From JALSRK01 sp964461995 (GTDB lineage: Bacteria > Acidobacteriota > Terriglobia > Bryobacterales > Bryobacteraceae), in the NCBI GenBank assembly GCA_964461995.1, contig CAYWXL010000014.1, forward strand, positions 1 to 64,000: 64,000 bases of DNA. The letters are read 5' to 3'. Under the pieces are notes generated by a model. That model was not told where the DNA came from, made no database searches, and saw only the letters and a list, made by a program, of their open reading frames with translations. The translations under genes were made by a program, and so were the position numbers. Shown one piece after another: positions 1 through 7,591 of the stretch (positions are counted from its first letter, which is position 1; each line of letters starts with the position of its first letter).

Positions 1-591
1 GTCGGTATTCTTCCGCCGGTTCGTAGAGTTTTTTACTTCACAAAATCACGAAATTACCTCATCCAAGTTCAGCCCAATCGTTTCCTGCATAACTGGCGGA
101 AGATTCATGGAGAAGATGATTATCCTCGCTACGAACAAGCTTACGACAAATTCGTCCTCCAATGGGAGCGGTTCCAGCGATTCTTGAAGGAGAAGGGGTT
201 AACGCGACCAATACCCGAAGTCTATGAGTTGACATACATTAACCACATCCTGGAAGACGACGCCGTGTTCCCGCGCGACGTTTGGAGATACCTGAGCTTC
301 TACAGCGCCAATCCTTTCCCTGATCCAGCGTCAGAGCCAGTGGGAATGCATATGAACTTTCAGTGGCCGTTGCCGCAGGATGCAGGATCTCTTACGATGG
401 ACGTCAAACACGGTCGCCGGCCCGCCGACGGACGAGATGTCCTTGTTGTAGAGTTCACGGCCCATAGCCCAACGGACGCGAGTGTTAGAAGCATGGAGAG
501 TTGGTTTGCGATCGCGCATGATGCGATCGTGAACTCGTTTGTGAAGCTTACTACAGAACACGGACATAAGTTATGGAAGAAACGAGCTTGA
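1..591 (+). CDS. TIGR04255 family protein, C-terminal part (cut by left edge)
   Basis: The reading frame is open from the first base to the TGA at 589-591, so about 196 residues are visible and the N-terminus lies outside the window. The motif around QVQPNRFLHNWRK followed by a YPRYE-like segment (here DYPRYEQAY) matches what I remember of TIGR04255, a sporadically distributed family of about 250 residues with no established function. It overlaps the next gene by 19 bp and leads a three-gene same-strand unit (1-1516). GC content is visibly lower than in the rest of the window, which suggests acquisition by transfer. The family assignment is from memory of the motif; the role is unknown. Confidence 0.7.
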   Translation, partial: VGILPPVRRVFYFTKSRNYLIQVQPNRFLHNWRKIHGEDDYPRYEQAYDKFVLQWERFQRFLKEKGLTRPIPEVYELTYINHILEDDAVFPRDVWRYLSFYSANPFPDPASEPVGMHMNFQWPLPQDAGSLTMDVKHGRRPADGRDVLVVEFTAHSPTDASVRSMESWFAIAHDAIVNSFVKLTTEHGHKLWKKRA

Positions 592-1100
592 GCACGATAC
601 CGCTGAACCATAAGTCTAACCACCCTTGTGGAACGACTGCGACGACAGACAATGAGCTCATGGGCGGAACCCGAGTGATCCCTGAAATCACGCTGCCATC
701 GGCCATGAAGGACGATTCTGGCGGTACTTGTGGGGTTTTCGGGTCTGACTATTGGACGACGCGCGACAGGGTAGAACAACTCGCGCGTGAACCAGAGACG
801 GACGAAGACCTGCCCGAATACCCTACGGACGAAGCGGTTGGGTGGGCGATCGGACTGCTGTCGACCGCTGGGCAAATTCTGGGGGAGAACTTCCCAAGAG
901 GTTCAGCGGCTGTGGGTGAGGATGGTGGCGTAAGGATTACGTGGTCACGCGGTGACAAAGAAGTTCGATTGGTTTGCGGTGGCACCAGGGAGAATAGGAG
1001 TTATATCTACTTTGAGGATGGCCCCGTATATGGTGTAGACGATGTTGTAACTGGAATGCGTCTTGCCGAATTTCTTATGTGGCTTATTTGTGATTCCTGA
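573..1100 (+). CDS. conserved hypothetical protein, partner of TIGR04255 gene
   Basis: A 175-residue protein that starts inside the 3' end of the TIGR04255 gene, which implies translational coupling. The C-terminal half has a beta-strand-like pattern with GGVRITW, a KEVRLV strand and a YIYFEDG segment. It lacks a signal peptide or membrane segment and looks cytosolic. I recall similar small proteins next to TIGR04255-type genes in other bacteria, but no function can be assigned. The N-terminal 40 residues look poorly ordered, and an internal ATG at 660 (MGGTRV) is an alternative start. Confidence 0.6.
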   Translation: MEETSLSTIPLNHKSNHPCGTTATTDNELMGGTRVIPEITLPSAMKDDSGGTCGVFGSDYWTTRDRVEQLAREPETDEDLPEYPTDEAVGWAIGLLSTAGQILGENFPRGSAAVGEDGGVRITWSRGDKEVRLVCGGTRENRSYIYFEDGPVYGVDDVVTGMRLAEFLMWLICDS

Positions 1101-1117
1101 CCACTTAGACCGAACCT

Positions 1118-1516
1118 GTGACTGCAACGCCACTTCCATGTGAGGAGATTCTTTTCCGGTTTATTACCAGCAGGCGCTGCCTGGACCCCGACACGAAAAA
1201 GATCAAAGCAGAAGCTTATTTGCGCCGAGAACGTGACACAGATGGTTTGTCGGTCTATATTGCGTCGCGGACAGATCTGGAAAAGCGGCTGAGCGCGTGG
1301 AAGACTACCTTCGGGGTCGATTCGCTCCACACTGGCCGGGTGCGAACGCTCGGTCTAGATGTTGTTCAGAAGGCAGCAGACCCTCCCGATCATGCACTGA
1401 TCGTTGGTCTCCCGCTCCCATCGGAAAACCTCGCTTTGGCGGAACGGTTGGCTGGTGCACTGGCGTCAATGTCCAGAGCGGTGGACAGAAAGGTGCGACG
1501 ACGAAGAAAGGATTAG
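1118..1516 (+). CDS. conserved hypothetical protein, third gene of the unit
   Basis: A 132-residue protein with a GTG start at 1118, 17 bp after the preceding stop. It has no recognisable catalytic motif. It begins with a hydrophobic/aromatic strand (EEILFRFI), contains LSVYIASRTDLEKR, and ends in a strongly basic tail (KVRRRRKD) that could contact nucleic acid. Position and spacing place it in the TIGR04255 unit. Function unknown. Confidence 0.55.
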   Translation: MTATPLPCEEILFRFITSRRCLDPDTKKIKAEAYLRRERDTDGLSVYIASRTDLEKRLSAWKTTFGVDSLHTGRVRTLGLDVVQKAADPPDHALIVGLPLPSENLALAERLAGALASMSRAVDRKVRRRRKD

Positions 1517-1882
1517 CGCTGGGGTCCTGACAGCCCATCCCGCGACGCCGCGCCACAGTCGTGAGTCCATGAGATTGAGTGACGAAGGTCTTCATGATTG
1601 CCATACAAGATGCCCCTGTGTAGAGTATTGGTCTCTCGGAGCGGGAACACAAGACAAAAGATGCCTACTCAAGTGAAGTCTGTCAAGGTCCGGCTGGCTC
1701 GCAGAGATTGGGCGGAAGCACGGCAGGACGCAGGGCTGTCCTGAAGGTACCAAGGATAGGCTTTAACCCAACGTGGCTCGCGGATGTGGTTCTCGCTCTC
1801 ACCTTCAGCATCACGGGTCGTTCACTTGTACTTAGCGGAGGATCTCCGGACACCGGGGGCGCCTTTGGGCTGCTGAGGCGCC
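1517..1882. other. non-coding stretch beside IS remnant
   Basis: No convincing gene. The segment near 1840-1860 (GGATCTCCGGACA) could be the outer end of the insertion sequence whose transposase remnant follows, since read on the minus strand it begins TGTCCGGAG, a TG-start end as in IS481-type elements. The rest holds nothing I can identify. Confidence 0.4.
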
Positions 1883-2149
1883 TCAGGCGGCTTCGGCTTG
1901 AGTCATCTTCTTCACTCCGTCCAAGAACGCCTGGTACGGCGTTCTCCCTTTCGTTCGGTAGCCCTGATGAGCCCGTTCCCGATTGTAGAACGTCAGGTAC
2001 TCGTCCAGGTCCTGCTGAAGCTCCGCCAAGCTCTCGCAGAACTTCTTGCGAAACGCCATCCCGAAGAACAACCCTTCTTCGACAGTTCGATGGAACCGCT
2101 CGCAGGAACGGTTCGTCCCCAGGGAAGGACACTCCTGCTAGACGGTGGT
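1883..2149 (-). pseudogene. IS481-type transposase, C-terminal remnant
   Basis: The minus-strand frame is open from about 2149 to the stop at 1883 and encodes only the end of an integrase-core transposase: NRSCERFHRT, then FRKKFCESLAELQQDLDEYL and YNRERAHQGY with a GRTPYQAF tail. These are the DDE-domain-distal motifs of IS481/IS3-type transposases. A TAG stop interrupts the frame at 2150-2152, and the N-terminal HTH and the DD residues are absent. It is a decayed fragment, not a functional element. Confidence 0.85.
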
Positions 2150-2261
2150 TGATCCGGCTGAGTTGCGGGGCAGCCTGTCGAGATGACACGGCGCGTCGAA
2201 GCACCCGAAGTCACGAAAGGGCTGTGGCCGCTCAAGCCGGATCGGGAGGTGAACTGCAGAC

Positions 2262-2279
2262 ATGATCAGGAGGTAACCC
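2262..2279 (+). promoter_or_regulatory. strong ribosome binding site
   Basis: AGGAGG at about 2269-2274 sits 5-6 bases before the ATG at 2280. It fixes the start of the HEPN-motif gene and shows that the gene is set up for translation although it lies between decayed IS remnants. Confidence 0.6.
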
Positions 2280-2903
2280 ATGGAAGCTGATCTGTGTCTC
2301 GGCTTCTCCAAGTCTGATTGGGAGAGATTAACCGAGAGGCTTGATCGGAATGAAGAATCCGATTGGCAGAGAGCAATCGGGGTGTTCGAGCGACGGATGA
2401 AAGAGCGTTTCTTCAGTTCCATCGACGCGCTTTTTGCTGCAGACACAAGGCCCGAGCAGCAGTCTTCCGATCCAACTCAGGTTGACCATTGCGTTCCAGG
2501 CTTTTCGATTATGGCGCTTTGTTGTCTCCTCATTGAAACCCTCCAGAAATTCCGCCAGCCCGGCCCGCGTACACATACACGTGACCGCTTCCTCCAGTTC
2601 TTGCGCCGTCCAGCTTTCGACGGAGCATTCGATGATAACAATGTAGCCAAGCTCTTCTACAAGGGCATCAGGAACGCCATCCTGCACGAGGCAGAAACAG
2701 AACGGTGGGTCATCTGGAGAGACACACCCGCCGGCCAAATCGTAGCACGCAAAGCGAATGGGTTCGTGCTGAATCGGACCCTGTTCTACAGGGCGCTCGA
2801 ACAAGAATTTACGTCGTATTTGCACGAGCTCCGCGACCCTCGCAGCAAAGAATTGAGACGCCGATTTCGGCGACAGATGAACAATATTGTCAAGAACACA
2901 TGA
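2280..2903 (+). CDS. hypothetical protein with HEPN-like RxxxxH motif
   Basis: A 207-residue, mostly alpha-helical cytosolic protein. Conserved-looking blocks are DWERL (13-17), RFFSSIDAL (43-51), GFSIMALCCLLIETLQKF (74-91) and KGIRNAILHEAE (128-139). The last carries R131-x4-H136, the spacing of the catalytic motif of HEPN ribonucleases. I recall the GFSIMAL...LIETLQ family as a frequent uncharacterised island gene. The stop overlaps the ATG of the next gene (ATGA), so the two are coupled. HEPN membership is inference from one motif plus helical character; the fold was not verified. Confidence 0.6.
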   Translation: MEADLCLGFSKSDWERLTERLDRNEESDWQRAIGVFERRMKERFFSSIDALFAADTRPEQQSSDPTQVDHCVPGFSIMALCCLLIETLQKFRQPGPRTHTRDRFLQFLRRPAFDGAFDDNNVAKLFYKGIRNAILHEAETERWVIWRDTPAGQIVARKANGFVLNRTLFYRALEQEFTSYLHELRDPRSKELRRRFRRQMNNIVKNT

Positions 2904-3484
2904 ATCCTGAGAGAACTCGTTCCTTGAGAATTGCTTGTTTGGCCTGGGGTTCGTTGGTTTGGAATCCCCGGGAACTGCCTGTTCGGGGCAAGTGGTTCGA
3001 AGATGGCCCCCTCGTGCCGGTGGAGTTCACGCGGGAGTCGGGCGACCATCGGATGACGCTGGTTATTGATCAGCAGGCAAAACCGGTACGGGTCCTCTGG
3101 GCACAGATGCTGTCAACTGATATTGGAGCTGCTCAAAAAGCACTTCGCGATCGGGAGGGTATCCCCGACAAGAATTGGAAGTCGCGGATCGGATCGTGGC
3201 GACGCGGCGAGCCGACTCCGGAGTCCATCCCTGACCTGCCCCAGTGGGCTGAAGCTCGATGTCTGGATGCGGTTATTTGGACGGCCCTAGAACCAAAGTT
3301 CAAGCGCGAATACAGATCTCCGTCTGTTGAGGAGGTGATCTCGCACTTGCGCGGGCTCTCCGGCGTGACCCGAGAGCGCGCGAAAGAGTACATTGAGCGA
3401 GCGCCGCGGCAGATCGATACGGACTACCGGCGCCAGATCGAAGCTGTTTTCGGCTGGTCGTGTAGAGATGATGGAACGAGGTGA
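2900..3484 (+). CDS. hypothetical protein, GSL-motif (GGCT-like?)
   Basis: A 194-residue protein translated from the ATG at 2900, which overlaps the upstream stop. An in-frame extension to 2705 is shadow sequence. The N-terminus CLAWGSLVWNPRELP resembles the glycine-rich substrate loop (YGSL/YGSN) of gamma-glutamylcyclotransferase-like proteins, followed by a DGPLVPVEFTRES strand. The C-terminal half has AVIWTAL, a helical YIERAP segment and QIDTDYRRQIE. The family occurs in variable genome regions. Pairing with the RxxxxH protein suggests a two-component module; catalytic activity is not established. Confidence 0.55.
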   Translation: MNPERTRSLRIACLAWGSLVWNPRELPVRGKWFEDGPLVPVEFTRESGDHRMTLVIDQQAKPVRVLWAQMLSTDIGAAQKALRDREGIPDKNWKSRIGSWRRGEPTPESIPDLPQWAEARCLDAVIWTALEPKFKREYRSPSVEEVISHLRGLSGVTRERAKEYIERAPRQIDTDYRRQIEAVFGWSCRDDGTR

Positions 3485-3559
3485 AATCCCGGGAAGCGGG
3501 TGTCGCTACACGGTGCTTAGTGCAGGACATCCTGAGACCGGGGGCACCTCCGGGCGGAT

Positions 3560-3815
3560 GCGGTAGTTCAGGCGGCCTCGGCCTGCACAATCTCGTTCAC
3601 CGCGTGTGAAAGCGGTCGCCAGACGGCGACGCCTTTCGTGCGGCACCCCTTGTCGGCCCCGCTCTCGATTGCAGGACTTCAGGTGCTCATCGGGGTGAGC
3701 CTGCAGCCCTGCCGGATTTTATCAAACGTCTTGGGAAACCCCGCTTCGGAGAGCCTTTCCAGGAGGATTTCGTGGAAGCGTTCGCAATGACCGTGGGCGT
3801 TCGGCGAACGCATCT
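3560..3815 (-). pseudogene. second IS481-type transposase remnant, more decayed
   Basis: Minus-strand translation gives RSPNAHGHCERFHEILLE then FPKTFD, and after a frameshift DEHLKSCNRERGRQG. These align with the NRSCERFHRT, FRKKF and DEYLTFYNRERAHQG motifs of the remnant at 1883-2149. The frame is broken by at least one shift. It has the same orientation as the first remnant, and the two bracket the two-gene unit at 2280-3484. Confidence 0.75.
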
Positions 3816-3889
3816 GAGACCACAACGGCGACCCACGTCCAGGATCATGGTCCCCACCGCGACGCGCTTCACAGTGGATACCATCGAAG

Positions 3890-4552
3890 TTGGCGCCGGA
3901 TCGTGACTCCATCCTCATCACCGACTTCGACGGGACCGTGACGCGGAACGACTTCTATGCTCTCGTGGTGCCGCGGTTTCTGGGGGACGGCGTGCCGGAC
4001 TACTGGGGCCGGTACTTCACTGGGGAGATCACGCACTTCGAGGCGATGCGGTCGATCTTCTCCCACATCCGGGCGGACGAAAAGACGCTGCGGGCGGTGA
4101 TCGGCGAGATGGAGCCGGAGCGCGAGCTGGCGCGGTGGGTCGAGGCGTTGCGCGGAGCGGGGTGGGAGGTGGAAGTCGTCTCGGCCGGGTGCCGGTGGTA
4201 CATCGACCCGATTCTCGAAGAGGCGGGCGTCAAAGTGAAGGTCCATGCGTGCCCGGGGCGGTTCGACCCTGAGCGGGGCCTGCTGATGGAGTTGCCGGCG
4301 GATTCGCGCTACGCCTCGCCGGAGACCGGGATCGACAAGGCCGCCGTGGTGCGGGATGCGCTGGGGCGGCGCCGCCGGGTGGCGTTCGCCGGCGACGGCC
4401 GGCCGGATCTCGAAGCGGCGCTGCTGGTGGAGCCGCGGTACCGGTTCGCCACCGGGTGGCTGGCGAAAGAGCTGGGGCGGCGGGGCGAGGGGTTCCGGCC
4501 GTTCGAGCGCTGGGCGGACGTGGCGCGGGCGCTGGTCGGCGAGGGGCCGTGA
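3890..4552 (+). CDS. MtnX-like HAD-IB family phosphatase
   Basis: A 220-residue HAD hydrolase. Motif I DFDGTVT is near residues 10-16, a motif-II-type VSAG near 97-100, and motif IV GDGRPD near 163-168. The short N-terminus and the helical cap between motifs I and II fit the HAD-IB class that includes MtnX (methionine salvage phosphatase) and phosphoserine phosphatases. The best start is a TTG at 3890, eight residues before motif I, and it lies right after the transposase remnant. The native start may have been lost and replaced. The substrate cannot be told from sequence. Confidence 0.8.
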   Translation: MAPDRDSILITDFDGTVTRNDFYALVVPRFLGDGVPDYWGRYFTGEITHFEAMRSIFSHIRADEKTLRAVIGEMEPERELARWVEALRGAGWEVEVVSAGCRWYIDPILEEAGVKVKVHACPGRFDPERGLLMELPADSRYASPETGIDKAAVVRDALGRRRRVAFAGDGRPDLEAALLVEPRYRFATGWLAKELGRRGEGFRPFERWADVARALVGEGP

Positions 4553-4564
4553 GTTAGCACAGGC

Positions 4565-4616
4565 GCTCCGGCAAAGTAGAAAGTTCTGCCCCGGAGCAAA
4601 GTAGAAACTTCCGGTC
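4565..4616. repeat. direct repeat GCAAAGTAGAAA, possible IS21-type end
   Basis: GCAAAGTAGAAA occurs twice (starting near 4571 and 4593), about 22 bp apart, each followed by a related GTT/CTT-rich sequence. Short tandem repeats with the core AAAGTAGAAA are, as I recall, typical of the ends of IS21-family elements. No istA or istB is nearby, so this would be an end remnant only. Confidence 0.4.
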
Positions 4617-4990
4617 TGCTACGGGGACTGGCACTGGTGTCCACGCGCGCTGCTTGGGACAGCCGAGCCAGTCCCGCGTGCCTTGAACCGGTCCCAGGGG
4701 CGCGGAGCCGGTCCGCGGGCGCTGCGAATCGCGATGTAGCGGCGGCACCGACCGCAGGGCGAGCCGGCGAGGGCCAGGCGCGGGGTGGATGATCCGGAAG
4801 GAGGCATTTCCGGGGCGGGGCCGCGCGCGGGTTCATTGTTTTGGGCGGGGTGCGGGTGGCGGGAGCAGGTGGCGGGCGGCAATTGGGATTTGAGTAGACT
4901 GTCACCGATTTGGGGGGTTGCGGTAGAGTGTACGAAGGCGATAGTGCTGATCTTCCAGGATCACTTCTCACGAGCGAGGAAAGGACAGTC
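4617..4990. other. intergenic, no gene seen
   Basis: A GC-rich stretch between the island and the first oxidoreductase. Several open frames exist but none has coding character or a ribosome binding site. AGGAAAGGA at about 4977-4985 is the ribosome binding site of the following gene. Confidence 0.4.
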
Positions 4991-6136
4991 ATGCGCAAGA
5001 TCAAGACCGCGGTGATCGGAGCCGGATTCATGGGCAAGGTGCATACCGAGGGGATCCGGCGTTTGGGCAACGTCGAGGTGGCCGGCGTCGCGGCGGTATC
5101 CAAGGAAGAGGCCGAGCAGTTCGGCAAGGCCATGAGCGTCGAACGGACCACCGACAACTACATGGAGCTGATCGAGGACCCGGAAATCGAGGCGGTGCAC
5201 GTCTGCACGCCCAACGTCCTGCACGCGCCCGTCACCAAGGCGGCCATCGAGGCGGGCAAGCACGTGCTGTGCGAGAAGCCGCTGGCGATGAGCGCCGCCG
5301 AGGCCGAAGAGATGCTCAAGCTGGCCCGGAAGAAGCGGATCGTGCACGCCGTAAACCACAACCTGCGCTACTACCCGGTGCTGCAGCACGTGCGGCAGTT
5401 GATCGCCGCCGGCGAACTGGGCGACATCCTGGTGGTGCAGGGGACCTACTCGCAGGACTGGCTGCTGTATGACACGGACTACAACTGGCGGCTGGAGTCG
5501 AAGGAGAACGGTCCGTTGCGGGCGCTGGCTGACATCGGCTCGCACTGGATGGATCTGGTGCAGCACCTGACGGGGCTGAAGATCACGGCGCTGTGCGCCG
5601 ATATGGAGACCTTCCACAAGAAGCGCAAGAAGCCGAAGCGGGCGATCGAGACCTTCGCCGGCAAGAAACTGAAGCCGGAGGACTACAAGGAGGTCCGGAT
5701 CGACACCGAGGACTTCGGCATGGTGATGTTGCACCTGGGCCGGCGCGCCCGGGGCGCCTACACGGTGAGCCAGGTCTCGGCCGGCTGCAAGAACCGCTTC
5801 CAGATCGAGATCTTCGGCACCAAGGCCGGCGTCATCTGGAACCAGGAGATGCCGGACCAGCTCTGGATCGGGCACCGCAACGAGCCGAACGAGTGGCTGG
5901 TGAAGGACCCGGCGCTGCTGATGGGTCCGGCGGCGGGCTTCGCCGACCTGCCGGGCGGCCACAGCGAGGGCTACGACGACACGCACAAGCAGCTCTACCG
6001 GCGCTTCTACGCCCGGGTGGCCGATCCGAAGGCCCCCATCGACTACCCGACCTTCGAGGACGGCCTGTGGGGCATGAAGCTGCTCGAGAAGATCATCGAG
6101 AGCTACAAGACCAAGAGCTGGGTGAAGGTCAAGTAG
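4991..6136 (+). CDS. Gfo/Idh/MocA family oxidoreductase
   Basis: A 381-residue NAD(P)-dependent dehydrogenase. The N-terminal Rossmann fold shows VIGAGFMG (11-18) and the family signature CEKPLAMS near 93-100. The C-terminal alpha/beta domain shows ADIGSHWMDL with the histidine typical of sugar dehydrogenases. The ATG at 4991 is preceded by AGGAAAGGA; longer in-frame extensions lack coding features. There is no signal peptide, so it acts in the cytosol, probably on a sugar or inositol derivative. A strong terminator follows. Confidence 0.9.
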   Translation: MRKIKTAVIGAGFMGKVHTEGIRRLGNVEVAGVAAVSKEEAEQFGKAMSVERTTDNYMELIEDPEIEAVHVCTPNVLHAPVTKAAIEAGKHVLCEKPLAMSAAEAEEMLKLARKKRIVHAVNHNLRYYPVLQHVRQLIAAGELGDILVVQGTYSQDWLLYDTDYNWRLESKENGPLRALADIGSHWMDLVQHLTGLKITALCADMETFHKKRKKPKRAIETFAGKKLKPEDYKEVRIDTEDFGMVMLHLGRRARGAYTVSQVSAGCKNRFQIEIFGTKAGVIWNQEMPDQLWIGHRNEPNEWLVKDPALLMGPAAGFADLPGGHSEGYDDTHKQLYRRFYARVADPKAPIDYPTFEDGLWGMKLLEKIIESYKTKSWVKVK

Positions 6137-6171
6137 CGGTACGCCCCGGACGAGGGCACGAGTTCGAGCGA

Positions 6172-6202
6172 GCCGGCGCCGACAAGTGCGCCGGCTTTTT
6201 CT
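6172..6202 (+). terminator. rho-independent terminator
   Basis: A perfect 8-bp stem, GCCGGCGC (6172-6179) with GCGCCGGC (6188-6195), has an 8-nt loop and is followed directly by TTTTT. It ends the oxidoreductase transcript just before the convergent gph gene. Confidence 0.85.
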
Positions 6203-6212
6203 TCCCCCGGAA

Positions 6213-6905
6213 CTAGCCGCGGCCCGAGGCGAAGCGGGAGGCGAAGGCGGCGGCGCGGTCCGGATCGAGGAGCTCGCGGGCGAGGTCGGCGAGGGAATCG
6301 ACGAGGATGTCGGGCGGGTATTGCTCGAGGGTCTCGGGCTGGAGCCCGTAAGTGACGGCGGCCACGGGGACGCCAGCGTTGCGGGCGGTGAGGACATCGA
6401 CGGCGCTGTCGCCTACCATGAGGGTCTCGGCCGGCGCGGCGCCGGCTTCCCGCATCAGGGTCTCGATGCCGATGGGGTGGGGTTTCTTCTCCGGGAGGCT
6501 GTCGCCGCCGTAGATACGGAAGAAGAGGTTCTCCCAGCCGAGGCCGCGGACCAGCTCCCGGGAAAAGCGCTCGGGCTTGTTGGTGAGAACGGCCATCGGG
6601 ATGCCGGCCTTGGCGAAGCGGCCGAGGGCCCCGTTGACGCCGGGATAAGGGCGGGTATTGTCGAGCATGTGCTCGCGGTAGTAGGCGAGGAAATGCGCGA
6701 GGGCGCGCTCGATCTCCTCTTGTGGAGCGTCGCCTCCGAGGGCGCGGCGCATGAGAGTGGGGGCGCCGTCGCCGACGTAGGAGTAGATGCGCTCGTTCGG
6801 CAGCGGGGCGCGCCCCATGCGCCGGAGCGCAGCGTTGACGGCGTTGGCCAGATCGAGCCGGGAGTCGATGAGGGTGCCATCGAGGTCGAAGATCAGGAGT
6901 TTCAT
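6213..6905 (-). CDS. gph: phosphoglycolate phosphatase-like HAD hydrolase
   Basis: A 230-residue HAD-IA phosphatase: motif I DLDGTLIDS (7-15), the helical cap, motif II VLTNKP (about 111-116), the motif III lysine in PEKKPHP, and motif IV VGDSAVD. This is the Gph/PGPase architecture (2-phosphoglycolate to glycolate), though related HAD enzymes act on other phosphates. It starts at MKLLIF (6905); an upstream in-frame ATG at 6950 adds residues without family support. It is last in a minus-strand run with cvpA, purC and a hemerythrin gene. Confidence 0.85.
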   Translation of the reverse strand: MKLLIFDLDGTLIDSRLDLANAVNAALRRMGRAPLPNERIYSYVGDGAPTLMRRALGGDAPQEEIERALAHFLAYYREHMLDNTRPYPGVNGALGRFAKAGIPMAVLTNKPERFSRELVRGLGWENLFFRIYGGDSLPEKKPHPIGIETLMREAGAAPAETLMVGDSAVDVLTARNAGVPVAAVTYGLQPETLEQYPPDILVDSLADLARELLDPDRAAAFASRFASGRG

Positions 6906-6986
6906 GCAGCGTCCGAAGGCGGGAGCGCAGCGCGCCGCCCGTGATTCCATTGTAGGCGTTGCGCGGCGCGGGCCGGCGGCGCTGGT

Positions 6987-7559
6987 TCAGATCTCGGTCT
7001 CGGGCAGCCGCAGCCGTTCGTCGGGGACGGCCTTGTCCCAGAGCTCCTTGAGCTTGCCATAGCTCTCTAGGAACCCGTCGCGGACCTCGCGGGGAGCGAA
7101 CTCGACGATGACGCCGGCGGCGCCGATCAGGTACGGGGCGTAGCGGGACTCGGCCACCGACTCGGGCGGCGGCTTGGGGCTGAAGGCCATCAGGATGAGG
7201 ACGAGGGCGATGGCCCCCAGCAAGCCGCGGACGAAGCCGAAGCCGGCCCCGAGGATGCGGTCCATCCAGCTCAGGCCGGCCCACTTGAAGAGCACCGCCA
7301 GCAGCTTGCCGGCGAGCGCCCCGGCGAGAAGGCAGCCGGTGAAGATGATCAGGAAGCCGATAAAGTTGGCGATGCCCCGGGAACTGACGTAGGGCAGGAA
7401 GTAGTAGCCGACGGCGCCGTAAAACCAGATGCCGAGAACGACGCCGGCGACGGCCGCCGCCAGGCCCACGCCGACCCGGGCGAAGCCCTTGGCGATGCCT
7501 TCGATGGTCGAGACGCCGACCAAGGCGACGATAACGATGTCGAGCCAGTTGAGCGTCAT
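6987..7559 (-). CDS. cvpA: CvpA family membrane protein
   Basis: A 190-residue protein with four predicted membrane helices (roughly residues 5-25, 30-52, 62-85 and 100-122) and the N-terminal LDIVIVAL...IEGIAKGF pattern of CvpA (colicin V production) proteins. The C-terminal 65 residues are hydrophilic. It sits downstream of purC; in other bacteria cvpA is linked to purine genes (purF), so the neighbourhood fits. The ATG at 7559 is chosen because the 46-residue upstream extension is not membrane-like. Confidence 0.85.
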   Translation of the reverse strand: MTLNWLDIVIVALVGVSTIEGIAKGFARVGVGLAAAVAGVVLGIWFYGAVGYYFLPYVSSRGIANFIGFLIIFTGCLLAGALAGKLLAVLFKWAGLSWMDRILGAGFGFVRGLLGAIALVLILMAFSPKPPPESVAESRYAPYLIGAAGVIVEFAPREVRDGFLESYGKLKELWDKAVPDERLRLPETEI

Positions 7560-7591
7560 AGGCGCCGTATCCCGGCCCGGGGCCGGACCTG

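Noticed and set aside
4961..6397. 478-codon minus-strand frame opposite the Gfo/Idh/MocA gene
   Set aside because: Leu/His/Val/Arg-rich shadow, with no motif, across a well-supported plus-strand gene and its terminator.
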